From assembly GCA_903831485.1 (NCBI GenBank), contig CAIKXW010000035.1, positions 1 to 18,432 on the forward strand: a DNA stretch of 18,432 nucleotides, in the 5' to 3' direction. Shown one piece after another: positions 1 through 7,662 of this stretch. The notes below the pieces were generated by a model. The model did no database searches and was not told where the DNA came from. It saw only the letters and a program-made list of their open reading frames with translations. This stretch comes from an uncultured Alphaproteobacteria bacterium (GTDB lineage: Bacteria > Pseudomonadota > Alphaproteobacteria > Caulobacterales > Hyphomonadaceae). Positions within the stretch are counted from its first letter, which is position 1, and each line of letters begins with the position of its first letter. Both the position numbers and the translations under genes were made by a program.

Positions 1-1
1 C

Positions 2-691
2 CGGTTCCAGCGTGAGCGGACGGTGACGATTACGGCGTTCACGCAGCCTGGCTATCTCCCCAATGTCGTGACGGCGAATGTCGAAGAGCGGCTGGCGGGC
101 ATTACGCTGCCGGCGGGCTATTCGTGGAATGTCGGTGGCGAAGCGGAAGCTCAGTCGCGCAGCTTTGGCGGCATGGGGCCGGCAATCCTGATCGCGTTGT
201 TCGGCGTGATGGCTGTCCTGCTGCTCGAGTTCGGATCGTTCGCGACGGCGGGCGTGGTGGCGTTCGTGATCCCGTTCGGAATTATGGGCGGCCTCGTGGC
301 GCTCTATCTTGGCGGACAGTCGCTGTCCTACACATCGATCATCGGCTTCATCGCGCTCATCGGTATCGAGATCAAGAACTCGATCCTGCTGGTGGAGTTC
401 GCCAACCAGGAACGCGAGCGAGGGACACCCCTGCGTGAAGCCATCGAGAAGGCGGGCGAAGTGCGCTTCCTGCCCGTTCTGCTGACTTCCCTTACGGCCA
501 TCGGCGGTCTGACGCCGCTGGTGTTCGAGAACTCGCCGCTTTATTCGCCGCTTGCCATGGTGATCATCGGAGGCCTGATTTCCTCAACGTTGATCGCGCG
601 GATCGTGACCCCGCCAATGTATCTGTTGCTGGCCCCACGTGACCGCAAGGTTGAACCTGGACCTGCCCCTGTTGCGGTCCCCGCCGAGTAG
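2..691 (+). CDS. RND family efflux transporter, inner-membrane subunit (C-terminal part, 5' truncated)
   Basis: This is the last 229 residues of a resistance-nodulation-division pump of the AcrB type, a proton-driven exporter in the inner membrane that works with a periplasmic adaptor and an outer-membrane channel. The frame is open to the window edge, so the GTG at 23 is internal. A short end of the periplasmic domain (ending GYSWNVGGEAEAQ) is followed by about five hydrophobic segments, matching TM8-TM12. The segment GIEIKNSILLVEF corresponds to AcrB TM10 and keeps the lysine equivalent to K940 of the proton relay. RFLPVLLTSLTAIGGLTPLVF matches the family signature that follows. The C-terminus is short and proline-rich. 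The family call is secure; the substrate cannot be told from this fragment. Confidence 0.93.
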   Translation, partial: RFQRERTVTITAFTQPGYLPNVVTANVEERLAGITLPAGYSWNVGGEAEAQSRSFGGMGPAILIALFGVMAVLLLEFGSFATAGVVAFVIPFGIMGGLVALYLGGQSLSYTSIIGFIALIGIEIKNSILLVEFANQERERGTPLREAIEKAGEVRFLPVLLTSLTAIGGLTPLVFENSPLYSPLAMVIIGGLISSTLIARIVTPPMYLLLAPRDRKVEPGPAPVAVPAE

Positions 692-697
692 GTGACA

Positions 698-723
698 CTC
701 TCCGGCCAGGAAACGCCGGAGAG
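698..723 (+). promoter_or_regulatory. Perfect 9-bp hairpin between RND gene and acyl-CoA dehydrogenase, covering the ribosome binding site
   Basis: CTCTCCGGC (698-706) and GCCGGAGAG (715-723) form a perfect stem with an 8-nt loop. No T tract follows, so a classic intrinsic terminator is unlikely. The right arm contains GGAGAG, which is also the Shine-Dalgarno sequence 5 nt before the GTG start at 729, so the folded form would hide it. Confidence 0.5.
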
Positions 724-728
724 CACAC

Positions 729-2012
729 GTGGACTTCAACCTGCCGCAGGGACTCGTCGATTATCTCGCCGAGCTCGACCGCTTCATCGAAGCCGAGATC
801 AAGCCGCTCGAGGAGCGGGATGACAATATCCGCTTCTTCGACCATCGCCGCGAGCATGCGCGCACCGACTGGGACGCTGGCGGGCTTCCAAGGCGCGAGT
901 GGGAGGAGCTGCTGCGCGAGGCGCGGCGGCGGGCGGACAAGGCAGGCCACTTCCGGTTTGCGCTGGCCAAGGAGCTAGGCGGTTCGGCGCGAGATGTAGG
1001 ATGCGGGTCCAATCTCGCAATGGCGATCATTCGCGAGCATCTCGCGGCCAAGGGGCTGGGCCTGCACAACGACCTGCAGAACGAACACTCCATCGTCGGC
1101 AACAGCGTCGGCGCGTTGCTGATGTGGAATTACGGCACGGATGCGCAGAAGGCCGAGTGGATGGACGACCTTGCCGCAGGCCGGCGCGGTTTTGCGTTCG
1201 GGATCACCGAGCCGAAACACGGCTCGGACGCCACGCACATGGAGACTGTCGCCGTTCGAGATGGCGATCACTGGATCATCGATGGCGAGAAGACGTGGAA
1301 TTCCGGCATCCACCATGCCAGCCACGACATGATCATGGCGCGCACGTCCGGCAAGGCAGGCGATGGTCACGGCATAACCGCCTTCCTTGTGCCGGCTGAC
1401 GCGCCGGGCTTCAAGATCGAGGAGTTTCTCTGGACCTTCAACATGCCGACCGACCATGCCCACGTGACGCTGAAGGGCGTGCGTGTTCCGGACTCGGCGG
1501 TGTTCGGCGGCGAAGGCAGGGGCCTTCAAGTCGTGCAGCACTTCTTCAACGAGAACCGCATCCGGCAGGCGGCGTCTTCGCTGGGGGCGGCGCAGTTCTG
1601 CATCAGTGAGTCGGTGGCGTACGCGAACATGCGGGCGCCGTTCGGCAAGAAGCTGGCGAGCAACCAGGCGATCCAGTTCCCGCTGGTGGAGCTGCAGACC
1701 CAGTGCGAGATGATCCGGGCGCTGATCCACAAGACGGCATGGCAGATGGACACGATCGGCAATTTCGCAGTGAGCGACAAGGTCTCGATGTGCAATTACT
1801 GGGCGAACAGGTTGTGCTGTGAGGCGGCTGACCGCGCGATGCAGGTGCATGGCGGCCTTGGCTATTCGCGTCACAAGCCGTTCGAACACATCTATCGACA
1901 CCATCGCCGCTATCGCATCACCGAGGGGTCGGAGGAGATCCAGATGCGGCGTGTCGCCGGATACATGTTCGGCTTCATGGGCCAGCGCGCGCCGAAGGGC
2001 GTGCAGGAATGA
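729..2012 (+). CDS. Acyl-CoA dehydrogenase family protein (partner of the downstream kinase)
   Basis: A full-length 427-residue FAD-dependent acyl-CoA dehydrogenase, which in this family normally oxidises an acyl-CoA at C2-C3. Visible family blocks are the substrate/FAD loop FGITEPKHGSDAT (about 157-169), GEKTWNSG before the beta domain, RAPFGKKLASNQAIQ in the C-terminal helices, and QVHGGLGYS plus RITEGSEEIQMR near the end. Glu399 in RITEGSEEI sits where MCAD has its catalytic Glu376. The start is GTG, with GGAGAG 5 nt upstream. Its stop overlaps the kinase start as ATGA, so the two are translationally coupled. Kinase and dehydrogenase are joined in mammalian ACAD10/11 and paired in bacterial levulinate catabolism, so phosphorylated hydroxyacyl-CoA is a possible substrate. 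That is inference; simple acyl-CoA oxidation is the alternative. Confidence 0.92.
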   Translation: MDFNLPQGLVDYLAELDRFIEAEIKPLEERDDNIRFFDHRREHARTDWDAGGLPRREWEELLREARRRADKAGHFRFALAKELGGSARDVGCGSNLAMAIIREHLAAKGLGLHNDLQNEHSIVGNSVGALLMWNYGTDAQKAEWMDDLAAGRRGFAFGITEPKHGSDATHMETVAVRDGDHWIIDGEKTWNSGIHHASHDMIMARTSGKAGDGHGITAFLVPADAPGFKIEEFLWTFNMPTDHAHVTLKGVRVPDSAVFGGEGRGLQVVQHFFNENRIRQAASSLGAAQFCISESVAYANMRAPFGKKLASNQAIQFPLVELQTQCEMIRALIHKTAWQMDTIGNFAVSDKVSMCNYWANRLCCEAADRAMQVHGGLGYSRHKPFEHIYRHHRRYRITEGSEEIQMRRVAGYMFGFMGQRAPKGVQE

Positions 2013-3412
2013 TCCTGGCGCCGAAACTGGAACGCGCGCTCGAGCGGCTCGCCGGCTTCGAGCAATTGCTGGCGTGCGATCGCCTGTCGGCGGGGGCGAG
2101 CCGCGAGACATATCGGCTCACCGTTCGCAGGAACGCCTCCGAGCGGAAGCTGGCGCTGCGGCGGGCCGAGGGCGAGGGCGCGTCACCGATGGGCTCGGGG
2201 CCGGGGCTCAGCGCCGAGGCGAAGCTCTTTGCCGCCGCAAGGCAGGCGGGCGTGCCGGGGCCGGAAGTTCTGCTTGTGCTGCAGCCCGAGGACGAACTCG
2301 GCGCAGGCTTCGTGATGGAATGGATCAGCGGCGAGACGCTGGGCGGAAAGATCGCGCGAGGCGCCGAGTTTGCCGAGGCGCGGAAGAAGCTGGCGAAACA
2401 GTGCGGCGAGATACTGGCGCGGCTGCATGCGGTAGATGTGAAGGTGAGCGGGCTCGATCAAGTGCTTGAGACGTTCACGCCGGAGCATTCCGTGCGCAAG
2501 ACGCATGCGGCGTACCTCGAGCTTGGCTCGCCACAACCGATGATCGACTTCACGGCGCGATGGTTGCTGGCAAACCTGCCGAGCGCGCGGCCGCTGAAGC
2601 TGGTGCATTCGGATTTCAGGAACGGCAATCTGATCGTCGATCCGGCGACGGGCGTCGTCGCCGTTCTCGACTGGGAGCTGGCGCATGTCGGTGATCCGAT
2701 GCGCGATCTTGGCTGGCTCGTCACGCGGTCGTGGCGGTTCGGCGCACCAGACAAGCCTGTGGGCGGGTTCGGCGAGCTGGATGACCTGATCGCCGGGTAT
2801 GAGAGTGCTTCCGGTGAGAAAGTAGACCGGGACGCGGTGCGTTTCTGGGAAGTGTTCGGGTCGTTCTGGTGGGCGGTCGGGACGCTGTCGATGGGGCAGA
2901 GTTTTCGCAACGGGTCGGAGACGAGTCTGGAGCGGCCAGCGATCGGGCGGCGCTCGTCGGAATGCCAGGTCGACTGCGTCAACATGCTGATCCCCGGTCC
3001 TGTACAAAGGCCCGACGTGGAGCTGCAATCGTTGTCGGCGACGGACCTGCCGCGATCGGATGAATTGCTGGCCGGCATCCGCGACTTCCTGCGTGGTGAG
3101 GGTGGGGCTGCACTCGAAGGCCGCAACCAGTTTCTTGCCAAGGTCAGCGCGAATGCGATCGACATCGTGCTGCGTGAGATTGCGCTTGGCGGCGATGCGC
3201 GAAAATTCGAGCGGCAGACGCTCGGGCGTCTGCTGGGCGAGCACGGGCCGGTGCAAGAGCTGCGTGAGGCACTGTGTCGCGCGATTCGGTTCAACGAGAT
3301 CGACCTCACCCGTGACGACCTTCACGCCTATCTGCGGCAAAGCGTTTTCAATCAGGTGCTGATCGACCAGCCCAATTATGCGGGCGCGGTGGAATGCGGG
3401 GCCCACGACTGA
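2009..3412 (+). CDS. Phosphotransferase (APH/choline kinase fold) with C-terminal DUF6285-like domain
   Basis: A 467-residue protein with two parts. Residues 1-330 are an aminoglycoside-phosphotransferase-type small-molecule kinase. The catalytic loop is HSDFRNGN (His200, Asp202, Asn207), followed by the metal-binding DWE (Asp221-Glu223) and DPMRDLGWL. Residues about 345-460 form an alpha-helical region (LLAGIRDFLRGEGG, QFLAKVSANAIDIVLREI) that I recognise as DUF6285-like. Members of this kinase group beside acyl-CoA dehydrogenases are thought to phosphorylate hydroxyacyl-CoA rather than antibiotics; LvaA of Pseudomonas putida acts on 4-hydroxyvaleryl-CoA and needs a small partner, LvaB. The start ATG overlaps the dehydrogenase stop. 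No resistance function is implied. The kinase fold is sure; the substrate is inferred. Confidence 0.9.
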   Translation: MILAPKLERALERLAGFEQLLACDRLSAGASRETYRLTVRRNASERKLALRRAEGEGASPMGSGPGLSAEAKLFAAARQAGVPGPEVLLVLQPEDELGAGFVMEWISGETLGGKIARGAEFAEARKKLAKQCGEILARLHAVDVKVSGLDQVLETFTPEHSVRKTHAAYLELGSPQPMIDFTARWLLANLPSARPLKLVHSDFRNGNLIVDPATGVVAVLDWELAHVGDPMRDLGWLVTRSWRFGAPDKPVGGFGELDDLIAGYESASGEKVDRDAVRFWEVFGSFWWAVGTLSMGQSFRNGSETSLERPAIGRRSSECQVDCVNMLIPGPVQRPDVELQSLSATDLPRSDELLAGIRDFLRGEGGAALEGRNQFLAKVSANAIDIVLREIALGGDARKFERQTLGRLLGEHGPVQELREALCRAIRFNEIDLTRDDLHAYLRQSVFNQVLIDQPNYAGAVECGAHD

Positions 3413-3496
3413 CGCCGGGGAAAACGCCGGGCGGCAGAAGCCTACTCGACGGGCGCCCGCGAGGGGCCTAAACCAGCGCCAGTCAGAGAGGCATCC

Positions 3497-4618
3497 ATGT
3501 CGCGTCCCGTCATTTCGGCCACCGGTCTTTACACCCCGCCCAACTCGATTTCGAACGCAGAGCTGGTGGCCAGCTTCAATGCCTGGGTCGACAAGTTCAA
3601 CGTCGAACACGCGGGCGAGATTGCGGCTGGAACGCTGCAGGCGAAACAGCCGTCCTCGGTCGAGTTCATCGAGAAGGCGTCGGGCATCAAGTCGCGCTTC
3701 GTGATCGACAAGGATGGCGTGCTCGATACGGGCCGGATGACGCCGAACATCGCCGAGCGGCCGAACGAGCAGATTTCCGTGCTGGCCGAGATCGCGGTCA
3801 ACGCTGCGAAAGAGGCGCTGGCCAAGGCGGGCAAGGAAGGGCGGCAAGTCGATGCCGTGATCTGTGCGGCCTCCAACATGCAGCGTGCGTATCCGGCGAT
3901 GGCGGTCGAAGTGCAGGCGGCGATCGGGGCCGAGGGTTTCGCGTTCGACATGAACGTCGCGTGCTCGTCGGCGACGTTCGGCATCCAGACCGGCGCGGAT
4001 TTCGTGCGGGCGGGACATGCGAAGACGGTTCTGATGGTGAACCCGGAGATCTGTTCGGGACACCTGAATTTCACGGATCGCGACAGCCATTTCATATTCG
4101 GCGACGTGGCGACGGCTGTGCTGATCGAGGCGGAAGAGGTGGCGGGCAAGGGCGCCTGGAACATTCTCGGTACGCATCTCAAGACGCAGTTCTCGAACAA
4201 CATCCGCAACAATTTCGGCTTCCTCAATCGCGGTGATCCGGATGGCGTCGGCAAGGCGGACAAGCTGTTCGTTCAGGAGGGCCGCAAGGTCTTCAAGGAA
4301 GTAGTGCCGATGGTGTCGGGCATGATCCTTGGCGAGATGGACCGGCTGGGGCTGAAGGCGAGCGACCTGAAACGTCTCTGGCTGCACCAGGCCAATGCCG
4401 GGATGAACCGTCTGATCGCCGAGCGCGTGCTGGGGCACGAGGCCACCGAGGACGAGAGCCCGACCGTGCTGGACACATATGCGAACACGTCATCGGCTGG
4501 GTCGATCATCGCGTTTCACAAGCATTCCGGAGATTTCAAGGTTGGCGACAAGGGCCTGATCTGCTCGTTTGGCGCGGGGTATTCGGCGGGCACGGTGTTC
4601 GTGGAGAAGACAGCTTAG
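3497..4618 (+). CDS. Beta-ketoacyl-ACP synthase III, FabH2 type
   Basis: A 373-residue thiolase-fold condensing enzyme that joins an acyl-CoA to malonyl-ACP. The triad is visible: Cys156 in MNVACSSATFG, His297 in LWLHQAN, and Asn330 in YANTSSAGS. It is about 55 residues longer than E. coli FabH; the extra residues lie mainly in the N-terminal third (after ATGLYTPPNSISN) and around SNNIRNNFGFLNR. From memory this closely matches P. aeruginosa PA3286, the FabH that takes octanoyl-CoA from beta-oxidation into fatty acid synthesis. The start is fixed by GAGAGG at 3486-3491, 5 nt before the ATG. The upstream dehydrogenase/kinase pair fits a role in salvaging acyl-CoA. Acetyl-CoA use as a housekeeping FabH is less likely given the length. 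Confidence 0.92.
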   Translation: MSRPVISATGLYTPPNSISNAELVASFNAWVDKFNVEHAGEIAAGTLQAKQPSSVEFIEKASGIKSRFVIDKDGVLDTGRMTPNIAERPNEQISVLAEIAVNAAKEALAKAGKEGRQVDAVICAASNMQRAYPAMAVEVQAAIGAEGFAFDMNVACSSATFGIQTGADFVRAGHAKTVLMVNPEICSGHLNFTDRDSHFIFGDVATAVLIEAEEVAGKGAWNILGTHLKTQFSNNIRNNFGFLNRGDPDGVGKADKLFVQEGRKVFKEVVPMVSGMILGEMDRLGLKASDLKRLWLHQANAGMNRLIAERVLGHEATEDESPTVLDTYANTSSAGSIIAFHKHSGDFKVGDKGLICSFGAGYSAGTVFVEKTA

Positions 4619-4620
4619 GT

Positions 4621-4650
4621 GCGCGCGGACGCGATCTCAGAAGCGCGCGC
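4621..4650 (+). terminator. Possible terminator hairpin after the ketoacyl synthase gene
   Basis: GCGCGCG (4621-4627) can pair with CGCGCGC (4644-4650) across a 16-nt loop immediately after the stop codon. There is no T run, so the call rests only on position and a GC-rich stem. Confidence 0.25.
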
Positions 4651-4714
4651 GCTGAGGTAGTGGGCGGCTTGAGGTTTGCAGAAACCGTGGCGGACCGCGG
4701 GCGCATGCGAGCCT

Positions 4715-4880
4715 GCCCTCACGGTTCGACGGACCCTCACTCCCGCCTTCGCTGAGCTTCGGCGCGGCAAGTCGGTCGCTGCTCACCATGAGGGCTACGC
4801 GGACGCCGGTGTTTTGACGCGTTGAGACATCCACCGCTTCCTGGTGAGCAGCGCGAAGCGCGTGCGTCGAACCATGGGCT
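4715..4880. repeat. Two REP-like palindromic elements in head-to-head orientation
   Basis: A left copy carries GGTTCGACG (4723-4731) and GCTGCTCACCA (4778-4788), bounded by the inverted pair GCCCTCA (4715-4721) / TGAGGGC (4789-4795). A right copy carries the exact reverse complements TGGTGAGCAGC (4842-4852) and CGTCGAACC (4865-4873). The two copies therefore face each other. This is the layout of REP/BIME-type intergenic repeats known from many alphaproteobacterial genomes. No transposase lies alongside. Confidence 0.6.
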
Positions 4881-4913
4881 GCGAGGGGAGTGCGCGAGAG
4901 ACGCTTGTAGCGC

Positions 4914-5325
4914 TCACGAATGACCCCTTCCGGATCTGCGGCCCATCTCGCGGGCGCGATGAAACGGCGGTTCATGTCGAACGGCGTGCGCGGGCATGGG
5001 CCGCCGTAAGAGGCGGGTGGAGTGATCTGGATCCATGTGTCGTCGAGCTGGAGGGGGTGGCCTGTGAGGAGTTGGGCTACCCCTTGCGCGATCAGTTGAT
5101 CGCGATGCCATTCGGACTGGCGGAGGTCTTCCTAGCTGTCGCGCCAGTTTTGCCGGAAGCGACGGGCGCGTTTGAAGCGGGTGACTTAGCCGAGCATCGC
5201 GGCAAGCCACGCGACAAATGCGTGGACAGGCCAGGCCCAGTTCTGGGCCTCGCCTCTGTCATATGCGTCGGGGTTTTCGCGACGGTCATGGGCGCGATTA
5301 TACGGCCGCAAATAGCCCCACCGAT
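4914..5325 (-). pseudogene. Degenerate hypothetical gene with two in-frame stop codons
   Basis: One - strand frame reads like protein through two isolated stops, TAA (5186-5188) and TAG (5132-5134), 18 codons apart. Before the first stop it reads EAQNWAWPVHAFVAWLAAMLG, with a short hydrophobic stretch. Between the stops it is basic (VTRFKRARRFRQNWRDS). After the second it continues as EDLRQSEWHRDQLIAQG and then ITPPASYGGPCPRTPFDMN. Either stop could come from a glutamine codon (CAA or CAG) by a single C-to-T change. Downstream, the frame runs into repeat sequence near 4910, so the original 3' end looks replaced. The region also contains the palindrome AGGCCCAG-TT-CTGGGCCT (5233-5250). I do not recognise the family. 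Random open frame in GC-rich DNA is the alternative. Confidence 0.4.
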
Positions 5326-5392
5326 TCTGCGCCACTGTTTCCCCCAAATTCCTGGCGGAAGTGATTGATTGGGTTGGGTTTCGGCGCTCGGT

Positions 5393-5545
5393 TTCCCCCA
5401 AACTCGGCATCAGCTTGCTTCGCTGGCAGCCCCCTCCGACCGCTTCGCGGCCACCTCCCCCGCCTGCTTTGCAGTCGAAGGAGGACTTCCCCCGGTGCCG
5501 CGAAGTCCTCCCCCAGCGAAGCTGGGGAAGGCACCCCGGACCTGA
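5393..5545. repeat. Cluster of palindromic REP-like intergenic repeats
   Basis: Three nested hairpins lie in a row: CCGC-TTC-GCGG (5440-5450); GGAGGACTTC (5480-5489) with GAAGTCCTCC (5502-5511), a perfect 10-bp stem; and CCCCAGC-GAA-GCTGGGG (5511-5527), a perfect 7-bp stem. The run of CCTCC and GCTTCGC motifs is typical of dispersed intergenic palindromes in alphaproteobacteria. An 11-bp direct repeat, GAAGTGATTGA, flanks the cluster at 5358-5368 and 5607-5617. No gene is supported in this stretch. Confidence 0.6.
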
Positions 5546-5680
5546 TCCGGTGAACGCGTCACGGAAGGGGCTGGCTGCGAAGCAGGCGGATTGCTTCGGC
5601 GTTTTGAAGTGATTGAGATAGCGCCATTGCCCGCGTAGGGTCCCATAAACGACTAGACATAAGTCGATGGAGGAAGACCC

Positions 5681-7525
5681 ATGGCTGTTGACACGGCGAA
5701 GCTGCCGCCATTCCGGCCCTTGCCCTACAAGGGGCCGAATATCGAGGCGATCCGCGGTGAGGGCGGGGTGGTGTACCTGCGCTCGCGCGAGCCGATGGGG
5801 CCGGTGGGGCGGACGATCCCGCACATTCTCGATGAGCGCGCGGCGATGCATCCGGACCGTGCATGGCTGAAGCAGCGCGAGCCCGGCCATGGACCGTGGC
5901 GCGAGGTGACCTATGGCAAGGCCGCACGGGTAACGCGGTCGCTGGCGCAGGCGCTGCTGGATCGTGGGCTCGGACCGGATGCGCCGCTGCTGATCCTGTC
6001 AGCGAATTCGATCGAACATGCGCTGATGTCGCTCGCGGCCCAACGCATCGGCGCGCCGGCCACGCCGATCTCGCCGGCCTATTCGATCATGTCGACGGAC
6101 TTCGCGAAGCTGAAGCACTGCTTTGCTGCGGTGAAGCCGAAGGCGATTTTCGTGCAGTCGATGGAGCCGTTCCGCAAGGCGCTCGCGGCGCTCGATCTCA
6201 CGGGCGTGTCGGTGATCTCGACGGAGGGCGGAGAAGACTCGGAGTCGTATACCAGTCTTGCAGGCACGCCGGCGACGTCGCTCGTCGACACCGCGATGGA
6301 CTGGCTGGGGCCGGACTCGGTCGGCAAGTATCTGTTCACCTCGGGCTCGACCGGCATGCCGAAACCGGCGCCGCAAACACAGGGACAGATGACCGCGCAG
6401 ATCGCCGCCCGTGGGGGGATTGAGCTGCCGCCGGAAGATCCCGACGAGATCGCCATGGCGCTCGACTGGATGCCGTGGAGCCATATCTCGGGCGGCAATG
6501 TGAACTTCAACAACGTCCTGTCGCTCGGCGGTACGTTTCACATCGACGAGGGCCGGCCGATGCCCGGCCTGTTCCAGACCACGATCGCCAACCTCAAGGA
6601 TGTGCGGCCGCAGTCCTTTGGTTCGGCGCCGATCGCGTTCGGCATGCTGGCGGAAGCGATGGAAGCGGACAGCGAGCTGCGCGATGCGGTGTTCTCGCGG
6701 ATGCGGGCCTTCATCTATGGCGGAGCGACGCTATCGGACGACGTCTATGAACGAATCCAGCAGCTTTCGATCCAGGCGACGGGCATGCGCACGCCGTTGC
6801 TCACCATGTATGGCGCAACCGAGACGCAGGGCGTGACGATGACGCACTGGATCCTGGAGCGTGTCGGCATGGTCGGTGTGCCGATGCCGGGAACGACGCT
6901 GAAGCTTGCTCCGGTCGGAAACAAGCTGGAGGTGCGCGTCAAGGGCCCGACCGTGATGCGCGGCTATCTCAACATGCCGGAGAAGAATGCGCAGGTGTTC
7001 GACGAGGAAGGCTTCTACTGTCTCGGCGACGCGGCGCGGTTCGAGGACCCCGAACACCCCGAAAAGGGCCTGATCTTCGATGGCCGCGTGACCGAAGACT
7101 TCAAGCTGGATTCGGGCACGTGGGTTTCGGTCGGCACGTTGCGCCCGGACATCGTGGCGGCATGCGCGCCGCTTGTGTACGACGGCGTGATCTGCGGTCA
7201 GGACAAGAAGTTCATCGGCGCGCTGCTGTGGCCATCGCCGGCTGCGATGAAGGCGGCGACGGAAGCGGCCGGCGGCGATGTGGCGAAGGCGTTCGGTGCG
7301 CTGACCATGCAGGTGGCGGAGAAACTGAAGGCGTTCAATGCGGTGGCCGGCGGATCATCACGGCGCGTCGGGCGGTTCAGGATGCTGACGACGCCCCCAT
7401 CGTTGGACGCGGGCGAGATCACCGACAAGGGCTATGTGAACCAGCGCGCGACGCAGGACTCCCGGGCGGCGGAAGTGGCCTCGCTGTTCACGGCGGAGGC
7501 AGGGCCGGGAGTGGTGCAGCTTTAA
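5681..7525 (+). CDS. Feruloyl-CoA synthase-type AMP-forming acyl-CoA ligase
   Basis: A 614-residue adenylate-forming enzyme that activates a carboxylic acid with ATP and CoA through an acyl-AMP intermediate. Motifs in order are: P-loop LFTSGSTGMPK (218-228); adenine-binding MYGATET (376-382); the ATP ribose Asp in CLGDAARF (Asp450); GRVTEDFKLDSGTWVSVG (468-485), which is distinctive for feruloyl-CoA synthase-like ligases; and a C-terminal AGEITDKGYVNQRA with Lys583. The P-loop continues KPAPQTQ, where relatives usually have a KAVINTQ-like run. GGAGGAA at 5669-5675 precedes the ATG, fixing the start. It leads a catabolic block with an acyl-CoA dehydrogenase and a crotonase. The ligase call is firm; ferulate, another aromatic acid or a fatty acid are all possible substrates. 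Confidence 0.9.
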   Translation: MAVDTAKLPPFRPLPYKGPNIEAIRGEGGVVYLRSREPMGPVGRTIPHILDERAAMHPDRAWLKQREPGHGPWREVTYGKAARVTRSLAQALLDRGLGPDAPLLILSANSIEHALMSLAAQRIGAPATPISPAYSIMSTDFAKLKHCFAAVKPKAIFVQSMEPFRKALAALDLTGVSVISTEGGEDSESYTSLAGTPATSLVDTAMDWLGPDSVGKYLFTSGSTGMPKPAPQTQGQMTAQIAARGGIELPPEDPDEIAMALDWMPWSHISGGNVNFNNVLSLGGTFHIDEGRPMPGLFQTTIANLKDVRPQSFGSAPIAFGMLAEAMEADSELRDAVFSRMRAFIYGGATLSDDVYERIQQLSIQATGMRTPLLTMYGATETQGVTMTHWILERVGMVGVPMPGTTLKLAPVGNKLEVRVKGPTVMRGYLNMPEKNAQVFDEEGFYCLGDAARFEDPEHPEKGLIFDGRVTEDFKLDSGTWVSVGTLRPDIVAACAPLVYDGVICGQDKKFIGALLWPSPAAMKAATEAAGGDVAKAFGALTMQVAEKLKAFNAVAGGSSRRVGRFRMLTTPPSLDAGEITDKGYVNQRATQDSRAAEVASLFTAEAGPGVVQL

Positions 7526-7662
7526 GTCTGCTGTACGCCGTAATCGGTAGGCGTGCATTCGTGGCTCGACACGTCCTTCGGCGCGCGTGGTCGCCACGTC
7601 ATCTCTCGACAGCAGCGCCCGCGTGTGCAGGATGACGCGCGCGTCAATTGCCGGAGCTGCAC

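Noticed and set aside
975..2111. A 378-codon minus-strand frame opposite the first acyl-CoA dehydrogenase
   Set aside because: Same shadow pattern: Arg/His-rich with no domain, antisense to a clear family member.
2183..4438. A 751-codon open frame on the minus strand opposite the kinase and ketoacyl synthase genes
   Set aside because: It is rich in Arg, His, Pro and Gln, has no recognisable motif, and lies antisense to two well-supported genes; long antisense frames are common in GC-rich DNA.
4844..5368. A 174-codon plus-strand frame in the intergenic region
   Set aside because: It starts inside a REP-like repeat and runs antisense to the degenerate frame; no recognisable domain and no convincing Shine-Dalgarno.
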